From contig NC_048548.1 in the NCBI RefSeq assembly GCF_902806685.2, positions 14,658,557-14,722,556 on the forward strand: a stretch of DNA of 64,000 bases, read 5' to 3'. Source of the DNA: Maniola hyperantus. Lineage: Eukaryota > Arthropoda > Insecta > Lepidoptera > Nymphalidae. Position 1 is the stretch's first letter, and the number at the start of each line of letters is the position of its first letter. A model generated the notes under the pieces. That model did not search any database. It saw only the letters and a list, made by a program, of their open reading frames with translations, and was not told where the DNA came from. The translations under genes were made by a program, and so were the position numbers. Below are positions 33,401 to 45,400 of the stretch, piece after piece.

Positions 33401-36400
33401 AACATAATTGATAAAATAGTTAGGATAGACTTAAGAATATTGTTTTTGTTGTGTATTTTGCTTGTGTATATTTAATAGTTTAAATAACTTCTTTTGTGTT
33501 TGTGTTTAACCAATTTGTATAAGGCTAAACATAGACAGTTACACAAGCTCGATATTTTGTTAAATGTGTTTTGACTTAACACAATGGAACAGACTTTTGC
33601 CCAGTTTCATTCACTTTTGAAGGACGAATTGTGTTATGAGGTATCCATTCGTTCCGAAACTCCAGCACCTACAGTGCTAGGTTTAAAGAAACAGTTAAAA
33701 CAATTAATTCAGGAAATTCCTTCTGAATCAATTTTAGAGACGGATTTCACTTCTGAAAGTGAGTTAGGGGTTATTACTAAAAAACTTCAAGACTTAGAAG
33801 ATTTATTAAAAAAGTGTTCTGACACTAAAGATAGACATGCCCTCTGTAGGTCTAAAGCTTTAGCTTCACATTTGTACTTTAGAATTTTGAGAATACAGTG
33901 TTCCGAACTCAGCTTAATAAGTAGGAAGAGTGAATTACATACAAAGTTGCAGAGTTTGATTTCCAGATTAGATGCTGACAATGAGTCGTCTCACGACGAA
34001 TCACTGGATTCCGAGAGTACCGCCGTTGACTGCACTGGTGATAAAAATGTTGCCAAGTGGAAGTTACATTTCAACGGACAGGGTGATCCGCGCAGTTTCA
34101 TCGAACGCGTTGAGGAATATAAAAGATCTTATGGCGTTTCAGATGGAAAATTATTTGTTTCTGCATTTCATCTTTTTACAGGCCGAGCATTGTTATGGTA
34201 CAGAGGCAACAAATGTCAAGTTTCGTCTTGGTCAGAATTGAAAACTTTATTTTTAGAGGAATTTGATGCAGTAGATTATGACTACAGGTTGCTAGGTGAA
34301 ATTCGAGCAAGAACACAAGGCTCTGAAGAACCTGTGTCTATCTATTTCGCTGTAATGTTTTGCATGTTTTCAAGGTTGTAGATTATCACAGTATAATTTT
34401 GTTATCGAACATAGGAAGGGTTGTGATAATGTAGTTCCGGATACCTTGTCGAGACTCATACACGTAGATGTAGTTGGTGATCGTAATGATAACTCTAGTC
34501 AACAAGTTTTGGTAGATGACTGGTATGACAAAACATTTAATGGCTGTAAAATCAATCCAGCAAATTTTCCGAATTTTAGTATTTTGAACGATAAACTATA
34601 TCGTTACAGTAAATGTAAATACCAGCTTCTCAGTGAGTTCGACTGGAAAGAGGTAGTCCACAAGAACGACATCCTTAGAATTATGCAACAAAACCATGCA
34701 GATGCAACTGCAGGTCATTTCGGCTGATTTAGTCGGACCTTTGCCTAGGTCTAAATCAGGATTTACATTTCTTTTTGTGGTGACGTGTTGTTTTTCGAAA
34801 TATACAATGTTGTTTCCGTTACGGCGTGCCACAGGTGCCGCTGTTGTTAAAGCGCTAGAGAATTTTGTATTTTTGAACCATAGTGTTCCAGAGACTGTGA
34901 TTGTGGACAATGGGTCCCAATTTACAGGATCTGAATTCCGTAATCTCATTAAGCGTTATAATATTCCGAAATTACACTACACACCACTGTACACTCCGCA
35001 AGTTAACCTTGTTGAGAGGTACAATAAGGTTGTTATGACTGCTGTAGCCGCTTTTGTGAAAGATAACCACAGGTCCTGGGACGAAAACCTGTACAAGGTC
35101 CAGTTCGCCATAAACAGTGCGGTTAATGAATCCACTGGATTCTCCCCGTTCTTCCTTGTCCACGCTAGAGAACCGGTTTTAAATGGTTCCTTCTATAAGG
35201 ACACGGATAAGGAGTACGAGGCCGGAATTCCAAGGGAGGAATACGCAGGAAAGTTTGGAACTTTGGAGGACATATTTGGTCAGGTTAGGAGAAATTTGTT
35301 TCAGGCTCATGCAGAGTATGCAACGCATTACAACTTAAGGCGTAGGTCTGCAAGCTATTCTGTTGGGGATATAGTGTGGAAAAAGACCTATCCACAAAGC
35401 GACGCTACAAATTTTTTCGCAGCTAAGCTGGCACCTAAGTATGAAAAGTGCAGGGTTGTCAAGGTTTTGTCACCTTTGGTTTATGAACTAGTTAGAGTAG
35501 CTGACAACCACCCAATAGGCACTTGGCATATTAAGGATATTAAGAAGTAGATATTTGCCATTACTTAGTTTGGTCTAAACTGTTTGAATATTTAAGTTAT
35601 CAATATTCAATTAGGAATTTGAATGAGTGTAGTGATGTTCTGAGTTAACAGTTACATTACCATGGTTCAGTTGAGGATGAATGTAGTGGATGTATGTAGG
35701 GATGAATATGTGATGATTGGAATGCTTGTGGTAGACCAACCGGTAGAGAAAGTAAAAATGCAAATATCGTACTTTGGGGATAACGAAAAGGGGGGGTTTT
35801 GTGTTTTGTTTTCGTTTTCCTTCTAGATAATGGATCATTTCTGTTATTTTTCCGATTCTGTTCCGAGATCTATTTTCTAGGAGAGTTATTTCGTTTTTTT
35901 TTCTCATATTCCGATTTTGATTCGGTTTTATTTTTCCGAATGGGATAGAGAACGGTTGCCATATCAGATGGACCCGTTCACAACCAGTTTTTCCGTATTT
36001 GTTGAGTAACAAATATTAAGATGGTAGTTTAAAAGAGTGAACCACCGTAGGCCTAGACGCATTCTATCAGTCAGCTGAAGAATGATGCCAAGATGTTTCC
36101 ACTCAAGTGTCTTAGACACCATGAAGTTTTTTTTGTATATATTCTTTTTAGAAGTTAGGGTTGTGTAGTTAAGTATAATGTATAAAACCTTACACTGTTT
36201 TCAGTATATTTATTTTGTTAGACAATTTTCCTTGTTAGTAGTAGATGTGCGTTCACGCGTAACTTCTGTGTTTTTTTTTTTGTTTGTTTGTTTCAGGCAA
36301 ATTGTTAGTAGTTGTTGGATGACGCTGAGGGCAGCGTGGTTCAACCTGTTGAACCTTTTCGTAGGAGGGGAAGTATTGTGACGTTGTAAATTTTGAACTA

Positions 36401-39400
36401 CTAATTAGCGTTTCGCTTTTAATAAAAAATCTATTTTGTTCAAAGTATGTTGGTGCCACCTAGCATCAAGGTGCAGAACTACGCGTGGGTCGATGTTCAG
36501 AGTTCATTCGAGCCACAATAGATGGCGTTTGCTTCGTTGTCAATTGTCGTAAAAATAAAACAAAATAATTAAATAAAACCATAATATCATTTGTTTATTG
36601 TTAAGTCATTAACAAAACGGTTCTTATAATATATCCTTAGGTTCCGCAAATATTCAAAAATGAATTGGCTTCATGATCAAACTAAATGAGAGCGGCCACA
36701 CTCGGGTTGCGTCTGGCAACACCGATTGATGAGATTTAGAATTTTCCTGGAGTCAACATGTGAAGACGAATTTTTTTTCGTTCCAGGAAAATCTCACTTC
36801 TCTTCGCCCATGGCTTCGCCTGGGAAAATACAATAGTTATAAAGTTAGTCATCCTAACGTATTTCAATGTTTCATCAATTATGGTGAGTGAAAAATCAAG
36901 TAATGTGGATTCGACAAAATGGCGGTTTGGTTAGAGAAAATCCTAATCTCATGATTTCTTTCAGTTCCAGTTATTTTAACTTCCCAAATAAATGAGGATA
37001 ATGGGTTGTGGGTGGACTTCTGAAAACCATTGGTGGCCAGGAGTTCAATAGGTGAGTTGTGTTTGATCGGGAAAATTCCACGTGTCGAAATTTTCACACA
37101 GCACAAATTATAATCTTGTTTTTCTTTGTTACAGGGTTTACGTTTACGTTTTACGTTTACGTTTTACGTTTAGCTTCAGTTTTCCGTTTTCCGTTTGCGT
37201 TTCCGTTTTTAGTTTTCGGTTTTCGTATTTATTTCTTTTGCACATTCACGTTGGCAACTTAATTTCTATGGATAAGACTTGGTGAAAATCTTTGTAAGGA
37301 AACATTTCGGTTGTGAAGAATCAAGTTAAATTGAGTTTTGGATCTTGGCCGATGCCGTCCAGCTACATTGCAGTCTTCGCACCTACAAGTAAGCAAATGT
37401 TTGTATCCTGGAACAGTTTAGTGAACCTTCTTAGTGTATGTGTACAGTAAGAACCCTGTCTTTACTACTGAGCTTTTATTTTGAAACAATTTTATGAATT
37501 TTACTGTGTCATTGTCTATTCCATGCCAATGGCATCTTAAATTTAAAACATAGATCTTATGTACTATCTACCTAAGTCATTCTAATGTATCTAAATTAAG
37601 TCTTGGCATTAAGCTAGAATAACTAAGCATTATTAGCCATCATTCTGTATTAAGCGACCCCGGTAAAAGTTACATTAAAAACAATTTTGCCTAACATCTA
37701 GCAAATTTCATTTATAACACCTCATATGCATTACAAGGGAGTCGACGGCTAGCTTCTATTCTTTACTAGGTAGATAGATCAAGTAAAGTAAATTAAAATT
37801 ATTTTTTTTTTCCTCTAATCTTTGTAAGGTGGTAGATTATTCCGTATCCGGGTATATTTCTATTCCGCCCAATTTACCACCCTTACACCACGCGGACAAA
37901 GTCGCGGGAATAAGCTAGTCTAAATATATACAAGAAAAAGGTGACAGACTGACTGACTGACGGACTGATCTATCAACAGCTGCTCGATTGAGCTACAATG
38001 TCACAATCGCAATCACCTCTGATTGGTTAATGCTCGCTCACTATTGGCTACAATGCATTGTTGCAACAGGAATCGCACAAATTCAGCCAATCACAACAAT
38101 TAAGATTGTTATAATGATTGATGCAATTTTACGAAATCGACTCGCAGCTCAAACTAGTGGACAGATTGGTGCCCGCGAATTCTGCGTCGATTAACGAATT
38201 TCAAACCCATATTTTATCCTCGTAGATGTTAAATTTTCAAAAATAATTTCTTAGCGTATGTCTACGTCATAATAGCTATCACATCAGCATGCCAAATGCT
38301 AGCGAATTAATCCACCGGACTACACAAATTTCAAACCCCTATTTTACGCCCACAGGCGTTGAATTTTCAAAAAATCATATTAATAGCCATCTGCATGCCA
38401 AATTTCAAACCGATCCGTCCAGTGGTGTTGGCGCTGTGCGTGGATAGATTAGTCAACCAGCAGTCCCCAGTCAGTCACCATTTCCTTTTATTTATTTAGA
38501 TTATGTGTTTTGATAAGTGTAATTATTGCTTTACGTAGCATAAGCACCACAAATTGGCCCACATAAAATAAAGGAGATGGACAAAATTACATGGACGCGT
38601 GCCCCAAAATGTACAGAGATGATAATATATGTGCCATTTAATAGTAAAAATCGTCTGTTTTAAGAAAAAAAGTCGCTTTTTTTTTTGCAGTCATAGTTCA
38701 TCATCATCATCATCGTGTGCCTTCTTCGAAACGAAGTTTGGGGGTCATCATGCGAAAAGCTTCTCTATTAAAAGCCGCCTCTTTTAATTTTGGGTAACTA
38801 AGCCCTTTCCACCCCCTTATATCGTCCAACCATTTGCGTCTTTGGCGACCTGGAGCCCTTTTGCATTCAATTCTTCCTTCCAAAACTAATCTTAGAAATG
38901 AGAATTCGGCTCGTCTTTGTAAATGTCCAAAGAAAGCGACATGACTTCTCTGTCGTTCTTATATATAGTTCAGCCTGGGGCAAATTTGTCCATCTCGTTT
39001 GGGTTCGAATTTAAACTTCATCTCCACTTACCGATACAATTTCTCGGCCCCAGTCCAAAAGGGATGTATGCCATTGGATTGATGAGGTGCTTATTCTCAT
39101 CCGAGAAACGTTCGGGGTCAAACTTTTCAGGATTCGGAAAATATTTAGGATCATGATGGAAACACCAGGTTGGAGCCCAGATTATTTCTCCTTTACGTAC
39201 CTATTAAAAAATTATGAAACTGGTTATCACTCGCATAAAATAGATAGATAGATATATAGCGAGACTAGCTTATTCCCGCGACTTCGTCCGCGTGGACTAC
39301 ACGAATTTCAAACCACCATTTTACCCCGTTAGGGATTGAATTTTCAAAAATCCTTTCTTATCAGATGTCTACGTCATGATAGCTATCTGCATGCCAAATT

Positions 39401-42400
39401 TTTGCCCGATCCGTCCAGTAGTTTGAGCTGTGCGTTGATAGATCAGTCAGTCACTCAGTCAGTCACCTTTGCCTCATATACAGTTGTATAAGCACCAATG
39501 AGTCGGTGCCATTTTGTTTGTTCAATAACCCTGTCCATACGAAGTAATAATACAGCAATGGCTCTTATTCAATTAATGAATATCACCAATAATAATAATA
39601 AATAATTATACATACAATGTAATCTTGGGTGGATTTGGCATTAGGTCTCCCCATGTTGTAGTCTTTCACGCAGACTCTATCCAAGGCAAATCCTGGAGGC
39701 CACATCCTGAGCACTTCTGCAAGTAAAGAGAGTACGTATTAGCTACAGTTAGAGAACTTGTCCCTCCCTCACCTTTCTACCACCGTACTGCAAGACACCG
39801 GGCGAGTTTCCACGCCTATGTCGTCACCATTCCATCTTCGCGTACGAAACGCTTTGCGTCATCATTCCTTATACGCATGGCTAGGACCTGGAATACTCTT
39901 CCGAGATCAGTGTTTCCTGACAATTATAATCCGGGTATCTTTAAAAAAAACTTTATTTCTGTTGGTTTTTTGGAGGAGGAAAACTGTCATGCATCAAACT
40001 GGATTGCGTGTGGCATGTGGGCATGCCCGACTCCACTGCAGATGTTGCGCAGTCCCCTACGGACTAATAACCTCCTCTACTTTTCGATATCTCCGCTCAC
40101 GGCTTCCCGGAATTGCACTAAGCCACATAATATAAAGCATTATTACGTCAGGAAGACAGCTGTTTCAGGATGTTGGTCTTTGACTCTCTCAATTTCAAAT
40201 TTTCTCTCTTTCTCAGTTTCTTATACTTAACTAGCTGATGCCCGTGACTTCATTCGCGTGGATTTACATTTTTCAAAATCCCGCGGGAACTCTTTGATTT
40301 TTCGGGTTAAAAAGTGGCCTATGTGTTAATCCAGGGTATGATCTATCTCCATTCCAAATTTTATCCAAATCCGTTCTGCCGTTTTTGCGTGATTAAGTAA
40401 CAAACATCCAAACATCCACACTTTCACATTTATAATATTAGTAGGTTTAGGATTAGGATTATTAGGATTGCGATTAAAAATTAGCATGTCACTGACGCAA
40501 TCTTGAAATTTTCACCCATCCCAAAATCACTCAAAGTTTTCATTTCCAAAATTACCAGAGACAACCATGTCCAAGTACGTCATGTCCTGTATAGACGTAT
40601 AGCTGAGCTTCCCGCCATTCTTCACGTCATGCTCCTTGATCTCCCGGTACAGCCGGCCCTGGACATCCGGGTGCAGGGCCAGCTCGTGTAGCGCGAACGA
40701 CATGCCCATTGACACCCCCTCGAAGCCCGCGATGAGGAAGATCGTTGCTTGGGCGACGAGGTCTATGTCGGACCAGACTGGGAAATTAACACTTAGGTAG
40801 GTATTTGGTCAGTGCATAAATTCGCTAATTTGCAATACATTATCAAGAAGATCACGATTTCTTTTCACGGAGATTATATTTCGTCATTGGCGTTGGTCTG
40901 ATCGCAGCCAAGCCGTAGTATATAAATAAAAAATCTCTTTTCGATCTTCACTTCTATTCATTGGCAGTTCCGATGATGATATTGTACTTATACGGCTAGG
41001 TATTAAACATATTATGTCAAAGATTTTAGAAAAGAGCAACAGCCAAGTTTCTGTTGGCGCCGCGATGCAAGACAGCTGTATGTGTATATTTTATAACATC
41101 TAAGTTTGAGTTTATTGTCAAAGTTAAATAATATGGAATTAATTGGTAAACTTAAGATTTATGAGGAGGGCAGCACTGTTGCAACGTGCTGCCACCCTAT
41201 TCGTTCCCACCAAAAGTAGTGTAGGTTGTTTGTCACCAAAAAGCGATAGTGGCGCATGCCGAGACAACATAATAACTTTTAGAAGTCAGCTAGTCAGTAA
41301 TTGTTGATTATTCGGGGAGTGTACAAGTCGTTTTACATATAGTACTTGGTGAGTTATAGTGATAATGTGTAATGTAATATAATGTGCCAATGTAACGTTA
41401 AAATATAAGTAAATAAGTATGATGAAATTGGTGTGATATTAGCTGATTAATATAGTTTTTCTGGTGTCACTACGCGTATTATTTCGGTTGATTTCATTTC
41501 TTGTTATCGAAATTATTGATTCGTCTTGGTAGGATGGGCATTCGGGACCAGATGCAGTGGTAGATTCACTTGAAAAGTTTTTGAAACGTCAAAAACGTTT
41601 TCTAAAAGAGTTTGAATACTTACTTAGAATATCTTTGTGTTCTGTTCTGGGCAGCTTATTTTTACAATAGCTGACTGGAATAGTCAGCTATTGTAAAAAT
41701 AAGCTGCCCAAAAACGATTCAGAATTATAATAATTAATATTATGATCAAGAACACAATTTTAACCTCTGTCTTTTGGGGATTGTCCTATCCCCAACGAAC
41801 TGCAAAACGCAAAAAAAGGCCATTCATAGTACCGACCTACAAGTCTCCGACCACCATGTCGGAGGAAAAAAGGAAGGAACACATTAAAAAAACCTCTGTC
41901 TGTTTTCTTCTTTCCCACGTCCGATTCTTCTACCGTTGCAAAACCAGCATCGCAATCGCTGTTGTTCTTTTCTGAACTATCTTTGTCTTCATGTGAAAGT
42001 CGCCCTAAAAAAACCTGCTTTTAATTATTATTATTTTTACTAAAAGAACTTACAACTGCATGAAATAAATTTTATGCATATTTTTAGTTTGAGTTTTGTT
42101 TTTGATAGGTAAACTTTAATATATAAATGAGATTATCTATGACAAAAGTCAAAAACCATAAAAACCTACCCTTTTTCGCCTCCATAAGAAGATGGATCAT
42201 GTCTGGTCTGATGATGCGACGGGCTTCTCTGTCTTTCATGGTACTCAACACCAAGTCGATGAAAAAGTCCTGGGTTTTCTTTGGCCATAGAGTGAGTTTT
42301 AGTTTCTGGATAAAAGGCTACACTGCTATATTTAGAACCAGTGGAAAAATGTTAGAGTTAAAGAAGACAACCTCCCTGATACTGTGATATTATAAATGCC

Positions 42401-45400
42401 GCTTCGATTCCCGGCAGAGGCAATTTGGAAATTTTATAATTTGTACACATCTCTCTGCTCCGCTTAGGTGGACACCGGGCCTTAGACATACTTATAGCGA
42501 CCCGCGGCTTCGCACTGTTAGCTTATTACAACTTTCGTAGGGATCCCTATATTTTTTAATGAAAATTAAATACAGGCTATGTCACTCAGGAATAATGTAG
42601 CTTTCTGCTGGTGAAATAATTTTCAAAATCCAGATTTCAGAGTTTACTTCCCACCAATCCTACCAACAAACTTACAAACTTATTACCTCTTTATAATATT
42701 TAGTATAGATGTCAACGTGAGGCTGCTCCCACATCAGATAACATCGCCATTTACAACCACCTAAGATTTTTTTAATTTATAGACTAGCACTTGGCTGCAA
42801 TCAGAGTGGTGGCAAGTGATGATGCAGCCTAAGATGGAGCGCGCTTGCCTAGAAGATGCCTATTCACTCTCGACTTGAAGGTACCCATATTATAATTGGA
42901 GAGGAAAATTGATGCTGGAAGGATGTTCTAAATCATAGCGGTTCGGATTAGAAATGAGGAGGCAAATCGCTTCGTACGTATCCGTGGAATTTCGACTACG
43001 TACGGGTGTAGACCTTGGCGATGCCTTGCGGTACGATAGTAGAAGGGGGAACCAGCTTGATAGAATGCAGCCAATGGGTAACGTGTTGGCCCAAAAAACT
43101 AGGACTTACATTTGCAACGATAGGACAAGCAGACATAATGAAGAAGATGATAATCTGCCTGAGCAAGAAGCCTGAAGCATTCTTCCCCATCAAGAAGAAC
43201 TTGTTGTTTTCATGGGCAAGGGAGTCCACCTTCAGCCCGAAGGCGCAGGACGCGATCACGTCGCTTCCATAGCGTGTTGTCAAGTCTTTGCAATCGATGT
43301 CGATAGAATTTTCTGTAAGTATAAAAACGTTTCCATCGTAAAAATATTTTATTTTATATCAAGAGGAGAACGGGGACGGGCGCTTATGTGGGACGCAACG
43401 AGCGTTGACACATTATGGCCCCGTGTCATATCAGGGAGACAGCATCAAGACCGGGAGCCGCAGCAGAAATGGCTGAAAACGGCAAGCGGCGCAAGTATGC
43501 CTCTCTTATCGAGAGTGACATTTTTGTTATATTTGCCGTGGAGACCCGGGGGCCATGGAGTCTTAGTACTAAAAAAAATTTACGAGACATTTCACCGCGA
43601 TTAATATGCTCATCTGGTGACAAGAGGGCTGGCTGTCCTCGCGGAAATGCAGCTAGTATTCTTGACACCATTCCACGCTGGCATGATTTGTATAGTAATT
43701 AAATAAACTTATGAACTTTGGACTCAATTTCAGTACAGCTTTAGGTTGTTTTGCTGGGTAATAGGGGATTAAAAAAGTCCGGATTACAGAAAAAAAACTA
43801 GACCACAATCATACGATTTTGTTCTTAACCTCAACAACAAAACCTCGTTTACTTTGTGAAGAATCTACCACAAAATTCAAAATGCTATTCATAATTCTAA
43901 TTACATTTTTAATTGATAACATTCAGCTGGTAAATTCTCCTATTATTAATTCTTACTTGGAGAATCATTAATCTTCTTTTTCAGTGCTCGAATCATTTGC
44001 TCTCCAACTTCCTCCATGAAGGGAACCATCAGTTTTATCTTCGCGCTGGTGAACGCTGGGCTCAAAGTTGATCTCATGTCTCTCCATTCATGACCTAGGA
44101 ATATTAATGATACTTTATTGTATACTGTTTAACTGTTTTATAGACTAGTGCTTGGTTGCAATCAAACCTGCTAGCAAGTTTGGGTACAGAATCCTAAAAA
44201 TTACCGACTTGCTTTCGAACTTTCATTCCCTGTTTAAAATCTCTAAGGACTAGAATTTCCAAAAAACCTTTGTTAGTGAGTGCCTACGTTATAAAAAGAA
44301 CTTACTTTCAAACAAATTTACAAACTCTTTATAATATTGGTATAGATAAAAATAGATTACCTTTTAAAGAAAACAGGTTTCTGGAAAACAGCGGGTCACC
44401 TTTTTCGTCGGTAAATCCTCTGTGATCTAGGAAGTAGTCGAAATCCTTAATCATAATTTTTTTCACTACATCCAAGTCCCTTACAATGAGGGTTGGTCTC
44501 AAAAACTCATATTTGCCTACAAACCTGCAAGAGTTCAGGTTTAGATTGAACAAAATCAATGGTTGTTTTATCATATTTTCATAATAGGTACAGTTAAGTA
44601 CAATAAATTAGACAGATTTTTAAGGTTCCGTACCTCAAAAGGAAAAACGGAACCCTTATAGGAATGGTCTGATATGGTCGCTAACTATGGGCCTCATAAG
44701 AAAGCTCAGAGTCACTCAGAGGGCGATGGAGAGAGCTATGTGCGGAGTTTCTCTACGTGATCAAATCAGAAATGAGGAGATCCGTAGGAGAACTAAAGTA
44801 ACCGACGTAGCACAACGGGTTGCGAAGCTGAATTGGCAATGGGCAGGGCACATAGTTCGTACAACCGATAGACGTTGGGGTCCCAAGGTGCTAGAATGGC
44901 GACCTCGCACCGGAAGACGCAGTGTTGAAAGACCCCCACTAGGTGGACGGACGACATCAGACGAGTCGCAGGGAGCCGCTGGATTCAGGCGGCGCAAGAC
45001 CGTGGCGTGTGGAAGTCCCTACAAGAGACCTATGTCCAGCAGTTTATCGTCTATCGGTTAATAATGATGATGAGGCAAGTGATGTTCATACCACTCACCA
45101 TACCAGGGCAGCTGCACATTTAATCCTTATGCCGCGTCATGCATCTGCGGCTTTCAGAGGTAGTTTTAAGTATAATGCAACGAAATGTTGGAATAACCTT
45201 CCTCCACCTTATAGAAACCTTCAGAATTCCGGCGCTTTTAAAGTAAAATTCAAAAAACATCTTTTAAATAATTAGAAAAGTTACAGATTTAGTCAAAATT
45301 TATTTATTTCAATTTCTCATCCATACCTTGCGAGCTATTCTATATATATTTTATTTTGCTTTATATACAAAAAAAAAACTATCGTACAATTTTCCTATTT

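Larger units (their letters stand above)
30902..37887 (+). mobile_element. Internally deleted Ty3/Gypsy element in intron 9 of gene C
   Basis: A 6986-bp element on the plus strand with 1511-bp LTRs (30902-32412 and 36377-37887) that look identical by eye, beginning TGTGACG and ending CTTACA. Target duplication CCAC (30898-30901 and 37888-37891). The primer-binding site TGGCGCCCGAACG at 32415-32427 matches the tRNA-Lys type. A purine tract AGGAGGGGAAG precedes the 3' LTR. Coding parts left: gag 33584-34381, RNase H tail plus integrase N-terminus 34392-34727, and integrase core 34733-35550. Protease, reverse transcriptase and most of RNase H are missing, so it needs helper enzymes. It is antisense to gene C and interrupts a Helitron-like copy. 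Confidence 0.92.

Noticed and set aside
33584..34381. Novel host gene in gene C intron 9
   Set aside because: It is the gag of an LTR element, with flanking LTRs, primer-binding site and integrase remnant.
39758..40230. Two overlapping plus-strand ORFs of 117-125 residues as genes
   Set aside because: The first part is a LINE C-terminus (LPRSVFPDNYNPG) and the rest a repeat shared with 14160-14280.
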